NCBI GenBank assembly: GCA_022821145.1
Contig: JAJEEE010000025.1
Coordinates: 190,716-254,715, forward strand
Source of the DNA: Acidobacteriota bacterium
GTDB lineage: Bacteria; Acidobacteriota; Terriglobia; 20CM-2-55-15
Direction of reading: 5' to 3'
DNA length: 64,000 nt
Position 1 is the first letter of the stretch. Each line of letters opens with the position of its first letter. The position numbers and the translations under genes are program-made. Below are positions 49,790 through 58,280 of this stretch, in pieces. The notes beneath the pieces were generated by a model. The model saw nothing but the letters and a program-made list of their open reading frames with translations. It was not told where the DNA came from and made no database searches.

Positions 49790-51883
49790 GTGAACGTCTA
49801 CGACAGCGAATCCATCCGCAACGTGGCCCTCGTCGGACACGGCGGGACCGGCAAGACGTCGCTGGTGTCCTCGGCGCTGTTCGTTTCCGGGGCCGCGAAC
49901 CGCCTGGGTAGCGTTGACGAGGGCAACGCGCCGACGGACTACGACGAGGAAGAGATCGAACGCAAGATGACGATCTCGACCAAGATGGCGTTCGTCGAGT
50001 GGCGCAAGCACAAGATCAACCTGCTGGACACTCCCGGTTTCGGCAACATGATTCAGGACGCCCGGACCGCGTTGCGCGTCGCCGACACGGCCCTCGTCGT
50101 CGTGGATTGCGCCGCGGGGGTCGAGGTGCAGTCGCGGAAGGTGTGGGAGTTCGCCGAGGAGTTCGACGTCCCGAGTTTCATCCTGGTCAATCGTGCGGAC
50201 CGCGAGCGTTCTTCCTTCGACGAATCGCTGGCTTCGATCCAGCAGGCGTTCGGGCGTACGGCGGCGCCGATCCAGATTCCGATCGGCACGGCCTCCCGCT
50301 TCGAAGGCGTCGTGGACCTGATTCGGATGAAGGCGTGCAGGTTCGACGGGAGCGGACGCGTCTCCACGAGCGACATTCCCGCCGAGCTCAAGGCCGCGGC
50401 GGACGAGCACCGCGAGAAGCTGATCGAGCTTGTGGCCGAATCCAACGACGAGCTGATGGAGAAGTACTTCGAGGAAGGTACGCTTTCCGACGACGAACTC
50501 GTTCGAGGCATCCGGGACGAGGCCGCCAGGCGGGCCATCTTTCCGGTCCTGTACGCGGCCGGCGTCAAGAGCATCGGCGTGGCCACGCTGCTCGACGCGT
50601 TGGTCGACTTCGCTCCCGATCCCGCGCGCGCGGGCGCCGTCGCCGGGACGGACGCCGGCGGAGGCGCGCTGCAGCGCCGCATCGCCGTCGACGAGCCGTT
50701 CTCGGCCTACGTGTTCAAGACGATCTCCGACCCCTTCACGGGCCGCATCTCGCTCCTGAAGATCTATTCGGGTTCGTTGACCGATCAGACCCAACCCTAC
50801 AACGTCCGGCGGGAATCGTCCGAGCGCATCGGACACGTCATTCTGATGCGAGGGAAGGAGACGATAACGGTCCCGCGAGTCCACGCGGGCGACATCGCGG
50901 CGGTTGCGAAGTTCAAGGACGTGCGCACCGGGGACACGCTCACCGACAAGGCGTCGCCGATCGTCTATCCGGAAGTCGTCTGGCCCGAACCCATGATCTC
51001 GTTCGCGATCGAGCCGAAGTCGCGGGGCGACGAAGAGAAGATCTCGACGGCGATCCAGAAACTCATCGAGGAAGATCCCGGACTGCGCTACGAACGCGAA
51101 CCGCAGACGCGGGAATTCCTGCTGTCGGGCCAGGGGCAGATGCACGTCGAAGTGGCGGTTTCGCGGTTGAAAAAACGTTACGGCGTCGAGGTCCACCTGC
51201 ACCCCCCCAAGGTGCCGTACCGCGAGACCATTCGCGGCAGGGCCGAGGTCCAAGGCCGGCACAAGAAGCAAACCGGCGGGCACGGGCAGTTCGGGGACTG
51301 CAAGATCCGCGTCGAGCCGCTTCCGCGCGGCGGCGATTTCGAGTTCGTCGACGAGATATTCGGGGGCGCGATCCCCAAGCAATACATCCCCGCGGTCGAG
51401 AAGGGGATTCAGGAAGCCCGCGCCAAGGGCATGCTCGCCGGCTTCCCGACCGTCGACTTCAAGGTCACGCTCTACGACGGTTCCTACCATACGGTCGATT
51501 CCTCGGAAATGGCCTTCAAGATCGCCGGCCGCCTGGCGTTCCGCAAAGCGGTCGAGCAGGCGAAACCCGTGCTCCTGGAACCGGTCATGAACGTCGTCAT
51601 CGAGGCGCCGGAAGAGTACGCCGGCGACCTGATGGGCGACCTCAACAGCCGCCGCGGACGCGTCCAGGGGATGGAAGTGAAGGGCTCCACCAGCGTGATC
51701 CGGGCGCAGGCGCCGCTTGCCGAAATGCTCTCCTACGCATCGGACCTGACCTCCAAGACCGGCGGCCACGGGAACTACACCATGGCCTTCGACCACTACG
51801 ACGAAGTGCCGGTGAACCTGGCCGACAAGATCATCGAAGCCGCAAGAACCGAACGCACCGGGCAGGACGAAGACGACGAGTGA
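49790..51883 (+). CDS. fusA: Elongation factor G paralogue (EF-G-like GTPase)
   Basis: 697 aa. GTP-binding motifs: GHGGTGKTS (P-loop; most EF-Gs have AHIDAGKTT), LLDTPGF, NRADRE (in place of NKxD), then domains II to V ending in GDLMGDLNSRRGRVQGMEV and YTMAFDHYDEVP. These deviations match the group of 'EF-G-like' proteins found beside a normal EF-G in many genomes. It is not in a ribosomal-protein operon, so it is probably the secondary copy, for ribosome recycling or stress. GTG at 49790 is chosen because AAAGGAG at 49777-49783 is well spaced for it. Confidence 0.9.
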   Translation: MNVYDSESIRNVALVGHGGTGKTSLVSSALFVSGAANRLGSVDEGNAPTDYDEEEIERKMTISTKMAFVEWRKHKINLLDTPGFGNMIQDARTALRVADTALVVVDCAAGVEVQSRKVWEFAEEFDVPSFILVNRADRERSSFDESLASIQQAFGRTAAPIQIPIGTASRFEGVVDLIRMKACRFDGSGRVSTSDIPAELKAAADEHREKLIELVAESNDELMEKYFEEGTLSDDELVRGIRDEAARRAIFPVLYAAGVKSIGVATLLDALVDFAPDPARAGAVAGTDAGGGALQRRIAVDEPFSAYVFKTISDPFTGRISLLKIYSGSLTDQTQPYNVRRESSERIGHVILMRGKETITVPRVHAGDIAAVAKFKDVRTGDTLTDKASPIVYPEVVWPEPMISFAIEPKSRGDEEKISTAIQKLIEEDPGLRYEREPQTREFLLSGQGQMHVEVAVSRLKKRYGVEVHLHPPKVPYRETIRGRAEVQGRHKKQTGGHGQFGDCKIRVEPLPRGGDFEFVDEIFGGAIPKQYIPAVEKGIQEARAKGMLAGFPTVDFKVTLYDGSYHTVDSSEMAFKIAGRLAFRKAVEQAKPVLLEPVMNVVIEAPEEYAGDLMGDLNSRRGRVQGMEVKGSTSVIRAQAPLAEMLSYASDLTSKTGGHGNYTMAFDHYDEVPVNLADKIIEAARTERTGQDEDDE

Positions 51884-51928
51884 ACCCGCGGCACCGACCG
51901 CCGGGCCCTGTGTTACCATCGGGCCGAT

Positions 51929-52099
51929 ATGGCCGTGGACGCCGAGTTGCTTGAGATTCTCGTCTGCCCGCTCTGCAAGGCGTCGGTGGCGCCGGTCGAC
52001 GACAACGAAGGCTTGAAGTGCGTCGAATGTCACCGCGTCTACCCGATCCGTGACGACATCCCGGTGATGCTGGTCGACGAAGCGCGGATCGAGGAATAG
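51929..52099 (+). CDS. Trm112/YcaR-like zinc-ribbon protein (56 aa)
   Basis: A 56-residue protein starting MAVDAELLEILVCPLCKA, then LKCVECHRVYPIRDDIPVMLVDEA. The pattern CPxCK...CxxCxRxYPIxDxIPxML is the Trm112p-like family (YcaR in E. coli). Such small proteins activate or stabilise methyltransferases; in LPS gene clusters they often sit next to lpxK or envelope genes, as here before the heptosyltransferase. It starts 45 bases after the EF-G stop. Confidence 0.88.
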   Translation: MAVDAELLEILVCPLCKASVAPVDDNEGLKCVECHRVYPIRDDIPVMLVDEARIEE

Positions 52100-52105
52100 C
52101 GGACC

Positions 52106-53146
52106 GTGCCGGATCCCGCCACGCGCTTCACCGAAGCGCCGGGCGACGCCCTGTTCCCCTCACTGAAACCCGACGCCCGCGTCCTGCTCGTCCGGCTGCG
52201 ATCCATGGGCGACGTTCTCCTTCTGACGAGCCCCTTGCACGCCCTCAAGCGGGAGTTTCCCGGTTTCCGGGTCTCGGTGCTGGTCGATGCGCCGTTCGCG
52301 GCCTGCTTCGACGGAAATACCGACGTGAACGAGGTCCTGACGACCGCCGGGGGCAAGGCATGGACGATCCGGACCCTGCTCGGGCGCCGGTTCGACGCGA
52401 TCATCAATCTCCACGGGGGCCCGACCAGCCTCGCGTATTCCCTCGCGGCGCGCGGCGCGCGCGTGGGAACCACCGACTGCCAGTTTCCCCGTCTCTACCA
52501 CCGGCTCGTCCCCCGGGAAGACGGCCGGCGGCACACGGTCGAGAACACGATGCGCCTGTTCCGGCGGTTGGGCGTCGAGACCGATCCCGCACCCCCGCTC
52601 TACTATGCGCCGCAGGTGGACGCGGCGGCGTGGGTCCGCCAGCATGTCACCGGCGAAGACTACGCGGTGATCCACCCGGGCTCCCGGATGTCGACGAAGC
52701 GGTGGGCCTCGGAGAACTTCGCCGCGATCGGACGGCAACTCGCCGGGAGCGGACTGAAGCCCGTGGTGACGGCCGGACCGGGAGAAGAAGGCGTTGCCGC
52801 CGAAACGGCTCGCCGGCTTCCCGCCAGCTCCGTCGTTCTGGGACTCACCATCCCCAAGCTGGCCGAGTTGATTCGGCGCGCCCGACTCTACGTCGGCAAC
52901 GACTCCGGACCCATGCACCTGGCCGCCGCCGTCGGTACTCCGACCGTGGCCGTCTGGGGCTCGTCGGACTCGATCCGTTGGCATCCCTGGATGGTGGAAC
53001 ACCGCGTGGTCCAGAACCCCTACGACTGCAATCCCTGTCCCGGTTACCGGTGCCTGGTCGCCGACACGCCGTTGTGCATCGAATCCGTGACCGTCGACCA
53101 GGTCTCCGCCGCCGTCGACGCCATTCTCCCCGATGACGCCGGATAG
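52106..53146 (+). CDS. Glycosyltransferase family 9 (heptosyltransferase type)
   Basis: 346 aa, GT-B fold. The start LLVRLRSMGDVLLLTSPLHALKREFP is typical of ADP-heptose:LPS heptosyltransferases; PGSRMSTKRW, YVGNDSGPMHLAAAVGTPTVAVWGSSD and the C-terminal cysteine-rich NPYDCNPCPGYRCL block complete the signature. It should add a heptose to the lipid A-core. GTG start at 52106, 6 bases after the Trm112-like gene. It overlaps the next gene by 14 bases. Confidence 0.9.
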   Translation: MPDPATRFTEAPGDALFPSLKPDARVLLVRLRSMGDVLLLTSPLHALKREFPGFRVSVLVDAPFAACFDGNTDVNEVLTTAGGKAWTIRTLLGRRFDAIINLHGGPTSLAYSLAARGARVGTTDCQFPRLYHRLVPREDGRRHTVENTMRLFRRLGVETDPAPPLYYAPQVDAAAWVRQHVTGEDYAVIHPGSRMSTKRWASENFAAIGRQLAGSGLKPVVTAGPGEEGVAAETARRLPASSVVLGLTIPKLAELIRRARLYVGNDSGPMHLAAAVGTPTVAVWGSSDSIRWHPWMVEHRVVQNPYDCNPCPGYRCLVADTPLCIESVTVDQVSAAVDAILPDDAG

Positions 53147-54143
53147 CCGGGACGCCGCCTCGGCGAGGACCGACCGCCTGATCGCGCTCCTCGATGAATT
53201 CGAGGACACGCCGGTCGTGATCGTCGGCGACCTGATGCTCGACGAGTTCATCTGGGGCCGCGTGCGCCGCATCTCCCCCGAAGCGCCGGTCCCCGTCGTC
53301 GAAGTCGAAGACGAAACCCGCAGCCCGGGGGGAGCCGCGAACGTCGCTCTGAACGTGAAGGCGCTCGGTGGACAACCGCTCGCGATCGGCGTCATCGGTA
53401 GCGACGAGGCGGGCCGGCGGCTCGGAGGCCTCCTTGACGACCACGGCATTCGCTCCGGCCTCGTCATCGACGACGGCCGCCCGACGACGGTCAAGACGCG
53501 AATCCTCGCGCACGGTCAACAGGTGGTCCGCGCGGACCGCGAAGACCGTCGTGCGCTGGGTTCACCCGCTCTCCGCGAGGTCTGCCGGCGGGTGATCGAG
53601 GCCATGCCGGGCGCCGCGTCGCTGGTGATCTCGGACTACGCGAAGGGCGTCGTCGCAGAAGCGCTGTGCGACGCCGTGCTCCCGGCCGCCGCACGGGCAG
53701 AGGCGCCGGTCTTCCTGGACCCCAAGGCCGGAAACGCCGGCGGCTACGGCCCCGTGGCGATGATGACGCCCAACCAGAGAGAGGCCGAATCGCTCTCGGG
53801 CGTCGCGATCCGCGACGCGGCCGGTCTCCGGGAGGCCGGCCGGCGCCTGCTCGAGCGATTCGCGTGCCCGCACGTCCTGATCACCCGCGGCGACGAGGGA
53901 ATGGCGCTGTTCGGACCGGAGGGGATCCACGAGATTCCCGCGGCGGCGCGAGAGGTCTACGACGTCACCGGCGCCGGCGACACCGTGATCGCCACGCTCG
54001 CGATCGCGCACGCCGCGGGAGCGACGATGGAAGAGGCCGCCCGCATGGCCAACTACGCCGCCGGCGTGGTCGTGGGGAAGGTCGGAACGGCGGCCCTGAC
54101 CCCACGGGAACTGGCCGCCGCCATCCGGTCTCCCCGGCCATGA
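53133..54143 (+). CDS. rfaE1: D-glycero-beta-D-manno-heptose-7-phosphate kinase (RfaE/HldE N-domain type)
   Basis: 336 aa PfkB-type sugar kinase. GDLMLDEFIWGRVRRISPEAPVPVV is the RfaE1 opening; GGAANVALNVKALGG, FLDPKAGN, TPNQREAE and DVTGAGDTVIATLA (catalytic Asp) follow. In E. coli the kinase is fused to a cytidylyl/adenylyltransferase domain (HldE); here the second domain is absent, so the adenylyl step must be encoded elsewhere. It belongs to the ADP-heptose pathway that feeds the GT9 before it. Confidence 0.92.
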   Translation: MTPDSRDAASARTDRLIALLDEFEDTPVVIVGDLMLDEFIWGRVRRISPEAPVPVVEVEDETRSPGGAANVALNVKALGGQPLAIGVIGSDEAGRRLGGLLDDHGIRSGLVIDDGRPTTVKTRILAHGQQVVRADREDRRALGSPALREVCRRVIEAMPGAASLVISDYAKGVVAEALCDAVLPAAARAEAPVFLDPKAGNAGGYGPVAMMTPNQREAESLSGVAIRDAAGLREAGRRLLERFACPHVLITRGDEGMALFGPEGIHEIPAAAREVYDVTGAGDTVIATLAIAHAAGATMEEAARMANYAAGVVVGKVGTAALTPRELAAAIRSPRP

Positions 54144-55141
54144 ACATACTCCAGGTCTCGTCGGCCGATGTCGTCGGCGGCGGAGAGGTCCATGTCATCC
54201 AGTTGACCGAGAGACTTCGGCGGCGCGGCCACGGCGTCCGGACCGCGGGGCGCCCGGGCGGCCCTCTCGCTCCGGACTATCCGCTCGGGTTTCGCAACGC
54301 CCTGGACCTTCCGACCGCATACCGGCTCCGGCGCATCGTACGGCGCGAGCGGTTCGACGTGGTCCACGCCCATGTCGCCCGCGACTACTCGATCGTCGCC
54401 GCCGCGCTCTACGGACTGCCCGGGCCGAAGCTGGTTTTCACGCGGCAGCTCATCTTTCCGGTCCGCCGCCATCCGTTCTACTCGCGCGTGGACGGCTGGA
54501 TCGTCACGACCGGCCAGATCCTGGAGTCGATACGGCATCTCGCGCCCAGGGCCGCCACCATCGTGCCGAACTGGGTGGCGGCCTCCGACCTGCCCTTCGA
54601 GGACCGCCCCCTCCGCCAACCCGTGACGATCGGGCTGCTCGGACAGGTATCGCCGCACAAGGGTCATGACGACGCGATCGAAGCGATGCGGCGCCTGGAC
54701 GCCGGGTACCGATTGCTCATCGCCGGCCGCGGGCGCCCCGACTACGAGTCATCGCTTCGGACGAAGGCGCGCGCGTTGCCGGTCGAGTTCGTGGGATGGG
54801 TCCGGCCTGCGGAGTTCCTGCCGCGAATCGACATCCTGATACTTCCTTCCTGGGAGGAGCCCTTCGGCATCGTCGTGCTGGAAGCCATGGCGGCGGGCGT
54901 CAGCGTCATCGCCACCGATGCCGGGGGCCCGCCCGAAATCCTGGACTACGGCCGCGCCGGCGTGTTGACGCCGCCGCACGACGCGGCGGCCCTGGCCGGC
55001 GCCGTCCGGCGCCTGGCCGGAGACGCGGCCGTCCGCCGGACGTTGCGGGAACGGGCCGTGGAGCGAATCCGGACGCGGTACGACATCGACCTGAACGTGC
55101 CGCGGATCGAGGCGTTCTACCGTCAGTTGGGCAGTCCGTAG
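54140..55141 (+). CDS. Glycosyltransferase family 4
   Basis: 333 aa GT-B enzyme. MNILQVSSADVVGGGEVHVIQLTERL at the start, IVPNWVAASDLPF, VTIGLLGQVSPHKGHDDAIEA (donor-domain start) and the retaining-GT motif SWEEPFGIVVLEAMAAGVSVIATDAGG (E-x7-E). The donor sugar cannot be told. Its ATG overlaps the heptose-kinase stop (ATGA). The 3' end overlaps the convergent next gene by 19 bases. Confidence 0.9.
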   Translation: MNILQVSSADVVGGGEVHVIQLTERLRRRGHGVRTAGRPGGPLAPDYPLGFRNALDLPTAYRLRRIVRRERFDVVHAHVARDYSIVAAALYGLPGPKLVFTRQLIFPVRRHPFYSRVDGWIVTTGQILESIRHLAPRAATIVPNWVAASDLPFEDRPLRQPVTIGLLGQVSPHKGHDDAIEAMRRLDAGYRLLIAGRGRPDYESSLRTKARALPVEFVGWVRPAEFLPRIDILILPSWEEPFGIVVLEAMAAGVSVIATDAGGPPEILDYGRAGVLTPPHDAAALAGAVRRLAGDAAVRRTLRERAVERIRTRYDIDLNVPRIEAFYRQLGSP

Positions 55142-55605
55142 ATCGCTTCGTGGATGTACTTGCTCGTGGGCGAGAACGACAGGAGCCGCGTTTCCTTGTC
55201 GACGCGCACCGGCGTCGGGGTCTCGTCGTCCGGATGGATCGCGACGTACACGATGACCGCGCCCCCGCTGTTGTCCGAGTCGACGACGCGCAGGCGGGCG
55301 CCCGCGGTGTAGTATGCGTCTCGACCCCAGTCTTCCATGAACCGATCCATGTCGTAGGCATCGCCGCCGTCCCACATCGCGAAAGCCTCGTCGTAGCGCT
55401 CGGCCAGGATCGCTTCCAGGAACAGCCGGACCTGCCGTTCTTCGGGATAGTTGATGAACGTGTACAGCAGTCCGCCGATGACGGCCAGAACCAGTCCGAT
55501 GGCGACCGGGTACTTCAGGCGCTCCTTCCACGGCCGGGCCTTCTTCGGCTCCGGGTGATCTCCGTAGACGAGGCTGCCGATCAGGCGCTCGGACATGATG
55601 CCCAT
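55123..55605 (-). CDS. Single-pass membrane protein of unknown function (160 aa)
   Basis: A short cytosolic part with PEPKKARPWKERLKYP is followed by one membrane helix (VAIGLVLAVIGGLLYTFI) and a periplasmic domain beginning YPEERQVRLFLEAILAERYDEAFAMW, an NTF2/DUF4878-like opening helix set, ending in a beta-rich part. This resembles small 'DUF4878-like' fold proteins but is not assignable. An in-frame ATG at 55596 is an alternative start. It lies at the head of nothing; the gene upstream on the same strand ends 20 bases before. Confidence 0.65.
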   Translation of the reverse strand: MGIMSERLIGSLVYGDHPEPKKARPWKERLKYPVAIGLVLAVIGGLLYTFINYPEERQVRLFLEAILAERYDEAFAMWDGGDAYDMDRFMEDWGRDAYYTAGARLRVVDSDNSGGAVIVYVAIHPDDETPTPVRVDKETRLLSFSPTSKYIHEAIYGLPN

Positions 55606-55624
55606 TATCGTACGGGAAAGGACT

Positions 55625-56572
55625 TCAACGGAACCACATTGCGATCGCGTCGTCGGGAACGCGCACCGCCGCCTGGATCCGCCGGCGCTTGGCGCGCAGC
55701 CGGCTCCAGTGCCGGCAGACGTACCACAGTCCGGGAATCGACGACCACTCCTTCAGAAGCACGTAGCCGACGACGGCCAGGTCCCGCGCGGTGACGTCCC
55801 AGAACAACCGGCGGTAGAGCCCCGGCGTGAGGTTGTTCATCCGGAGCAGGAAACGGTTCTTCACGGAGTGGCGGTTGATCGCCCGCGAAAGGCTCGACCG
55901 CCGCTCGGGGGTGACGCGGCGTCGGTGGCGCGCGAGGGCCGTCGGCACGTAGTGCGACTTCCAGCCCATCAGGCGGCATCGCCAGGCCAGATCGGCGTCT
56001 TCCCGGTACGCGAAGAAGTCCTCGTCGAAGAACATGCCTTCCACGCGGACGTCCTCGAGACACCCGTAACGATAAAGCGCCGCGGCGCCGCTGGCCCCGA
56101 ACACTTCACCGGCCGCATCGTACTGTCCGGCATCGATCTCGCCGGCGCCGCGGTCCAGGTGCCGCTGGTTCCGTGTCATCACGATGCCCGTGGAATCGAT
56201 GGTGCGTCCGTCCATCCTCAGCAGTTTTCCGGACACGGATCCGACGTCGGAACGCGCATCCAGCGCGCCGGCCAGCTCTTCGACGAATCGCGGATCCAGC
56301 ACCGTGTCGGGGTTCAGGAACAGGACGTACGGAGCTGGGAACTCCGCGGCCAGACGGTTGTGGCCGGCCGCATATCCCGTGTTGGCGATCTGGGGCACGA
56401 TGTCGGCGTCGCGGCCGGCGCTCCGCACCGCGTCAAGCGTCCCGTCGGACGACGCGTTGTCGAGTATCCGGATCCGCATGTCGCGATGGGTCTGGCGACG
56501 GAGGCTCTCCAGGCACGCGCCGATCACGTCGGCGCTGTTGAACGTCACGATCTGGACCGACACCCGCGTCAT
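55625..56572 (-). CDS. Glycosyltransferase family 2 (rhamnosyltransferase-like), distal copy
   Basis: 315 aa GT-A enzyme. VQIVTFNSADVIGACLESLRRQTH, ILDNASSDGTLDAV, NTGYAAGHNRLA and the metal-binding FLNPDTVLDP (DxD-like, here N-P-D-T) are characteristic of GT2 rhamnosyl- or other side-chain transferases. FFDEDFFAYREDADLAWRCRLMGWK holds the catalytic ED. It is probably for O-antigen or another surface glycan. Its ATG overlaps the previous GT2 stop (ATGA). Confidence 0.9.
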   Translation of the reverse strand: MTRVSVQIVTFNSADVIGACLESLRRQTHRDMRIRILDNASSDGTLDAVRSAGRDADIVPQIANTGYAAGHNRLAAEFPAPYVLFLNPDTVLDPRFVEELAGALDARSDVGSVSGKLLRMDGRTIDSTGIVMTRNQRHLDRGAGEIDAGQYDAAGEVFGASGAAALYRYGCLEDVRVEGMFFDEDFFAYREDADLAWRCRLMGWKSHYVPTALARHRRRVTPERRSSLSRAINRHSVKNRFLLRMNNLTPGLYRRLFWDVTARDLAVVGYVLLKEWSSIPGLWYVCRHWSRLRAKRRRIQAAVRVPDDAIAMWFR

Positions 56573-57399
56573 GCCGCCATCACCCGACGCAACCCGCGCC
56601 AATAGCCGGCGGCCCGCCCGGGCCGGACGAGGCTTCGGGCGGCGACGCCCGCCAACAGGCAGGCTTTCAGCACAGGAACGCTCCGCGGGCCCATACGCTT
56701 GCGGACATAGCGAAACTGGTTGGCGTAATAGGCGTCCATGAAACGCTCCGGCCCCAGCGCGTCCGCGCTGTAGCCACCCTCGTGCTCGAAGGCCGCGGCC
56801 GGCTCGAACCAGCACTCCCAGCCCGACGCGGCAAGCGCCGTCGAGAAGTCGACATCTTCGTACCACGCGGGGTGAAACCGTTCGTCGAACCCACCGACGG
56901 CCTCGAAGGCCGCGCGGCGGACCATCAGCGCAGCCGCCGAAGGTTGTTCCACCCGCGCGAGGCCCACGGGAGGTTCCCGAACGCGGGGCCCCAGCCCGAG
57001 GTTCTCCCGCGCCAGGCTGCCCAGCGTCGGAAGCGGCCGCGGCAGGTAACGGCGATTGACGAAACCTCCGACCGCGCCCGCCCGCGGGAACCGGTCCAGC
57101 ACGCCCGTCAGGGCCGCGACCGCTCCCGGACGCGACCGAACGTCGGGGTTCACGATCAGGATATAGGGCGTCGCGGTTTCGGCGAACCCGCGGTTCACGC
57201 CCCCCGCGAACCCGGCATTCGACGCGTTGCGGACGACACGGAGCCGGGGTCCGCCGTCAACGGCGGCAACGGACGGGTCGGTGGACGCGTTGTCGACAAC
57301 GACGACCTCCGCATCGGAGGTGTCCAGGAGCGACCGGACCGCCGCGTTGAGCCGCGCCCCGGAGTTCCAGTTGACGATGACGGCGGCGACGCGGCTCAT
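56569..57399 (-). CDS. Glycosyltransferase family 2, proximal copy
   Basis: 276 aa GT-A enzyme: VAAVIVNWNSGARLNAAVRSLL, VVVDNASTDPSVAAV, NAGFAGGVNRGF, LIVNPDVRSRPG and WYEDVDFSTALAASGWECWFEP. It is a clear paralogue of the downstream GT2 and shares the same layout. The start ATG overlaps the methyltransferase stop (ATGA), so rfbB, methyltransferase and both GT2 genes form a translationally coupled operon. Confidence 0.9.
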   Translation of the reverse strand: MSRVAAVIVNWNSGARLNAAVRSLLDTSDAEVVVVDNASTDPSVAAVDGGPRLRVVRNASNAGFAGGVNRGFAETATPYILIVNPDVRSRPGAVAALTGVLDRFPRAGAVGGFVNRRYLPRPLPTLGSLARENLGLGPRVREPPVGLARVEQPSAAALMVRRAAFEAVGGFDERFHPAWYEDVDFSTALAASGWECWFEPAAAFEHEGGYSADALGPERFMDAYYANQFRYVRKRMGPRSVPVLKACLLAGVAARSLVRPGRAAGYWRGLRRVMAA

Positions 57400-58280
57400 G
57401 GCTGGCGAACGGCCAGTGCGAGCAGCACATCGCGCGGGTTGAGGCGGATCGTCCCGGGAACCCGAACTCCTCCGGCTCTCCGCAGGAAGGGGACCTGGCG
57501 TCCGAGCCGGTTCAGAAACAGGCCCAGCGTGGCATGCTTGCCGACATGCTGAAGCCGGACCACCCGGAAGCCGTGGGTTTCCAACAACCGGCCGAGCGTG
57601 GTCCGGTCGAAGAAGTAGTAGTGCTCGGGAATGAACTGACGCCAGCGGGAACCGAAGAGCCGGTAGTGCGCGGACCCGATGTCGGGAGTCTCCAGGACGA
57701 GGCGGCCGCCGCGCCGGAGACGCCGGCCGATGTCGCGGACGAACCGCGACGGCGAGTCGACGTGTTCCAGGACGTGAAAGCTGACCGCCACGTCGAAGTC
57801 CGTCCACGCCTCGGAGCTCGGCAGGTCCTCGATCCGTCCGCAATACACCCGCGCTTCCCGGCTCGCCTCGCCCGCGAGTCCGGGGTGGGGTTCGACGCCG
57901 GCCACGTCGAAGCGCTCCGCGGCAACGCGCAGAAAGTCGCCCCGTCCGCACCCGACTTCGAGGAGCCGGTTCGCGCCCGCATCCTCGATCCACTCCAGGC
58001 GCCACCGCGCGTTGAGTTCGTTCAGGCGTCGTTCCTCGCCCGGGGGCAACGCCGCGAAGGCGCCGTTGGCCGCGCGAATCCGTTCGGCGGTGTCGTCGGA
58101 ACGCTCCGCGCCGAACGCGAGGTCCGACGCCCGGTGTGCGATGTAGTGGAGCCCACACCGCCGGCAGCGCACCAGGGGCCCGTCGAGGCGGCGAGTTTCC
58201 AGAACCGGCGCCGCGTCGCCGGAACCGCACAGGTCGCAGCCCTCGACGCGCGTCCCGGACACCTTGCGGGTCCCCTCCAT
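57396..58280 (-). CDS. SAM methyltransferase with N-terminal zinc-binding segment
   Basis: 294 aa. The N-terminus VEGCDLCGSGDAAPVLETRRLDGPLVRCRRCGLHYI is a four-cysteine zinc-binding module as in sugar C-methyltransferases. The Rossmann methyltransferase follows: NRLLEVGCGRGDFLRVAAERF, VAGVEPHPG, DVAVSFHVLEHVDSP and LRRGGRLVLETPD. The ATG at 58280 shares a base with the rfbB stop. Placement between sugar-nucleotide and GT genes suggests methylation of a surface-glycan sugar or its nucleotide form. Confidence 0.85.
   Translation of the reverse strand: MEGTRKVSGTRVEGCDLCGSGDAAPVLETRRLDGPLVRCRRCGLHYIAHRASDLAFGAERSDDTAERIRAANGAFAALPPGEERRLNELNARWRLEWIEDAGANRLLEVGCGRGDFLRVAAERFDVAGVEPHPGLAGEASREARVYCGRIEDLPSSEAWTDFDVAVSFHVLEHVDSPSRFVRDIGRRLRRGGRLVLETPDIGSAHYRLFGSRWRQFIPEHYYFFDRTTLGRLLETHGFRVVRLQHVGKHATLGLFLNRLGRQVPFLRRAGGVRVPGTIRLNPRDVLLALAVRQP

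Noticed and set aside
49721..52033. 770-codon minus-strand frame opposite the EF-G gene
   Set aside because: Shadow of the EF-G coding frame; composition is typical of antisense translation of GC-rich genes.
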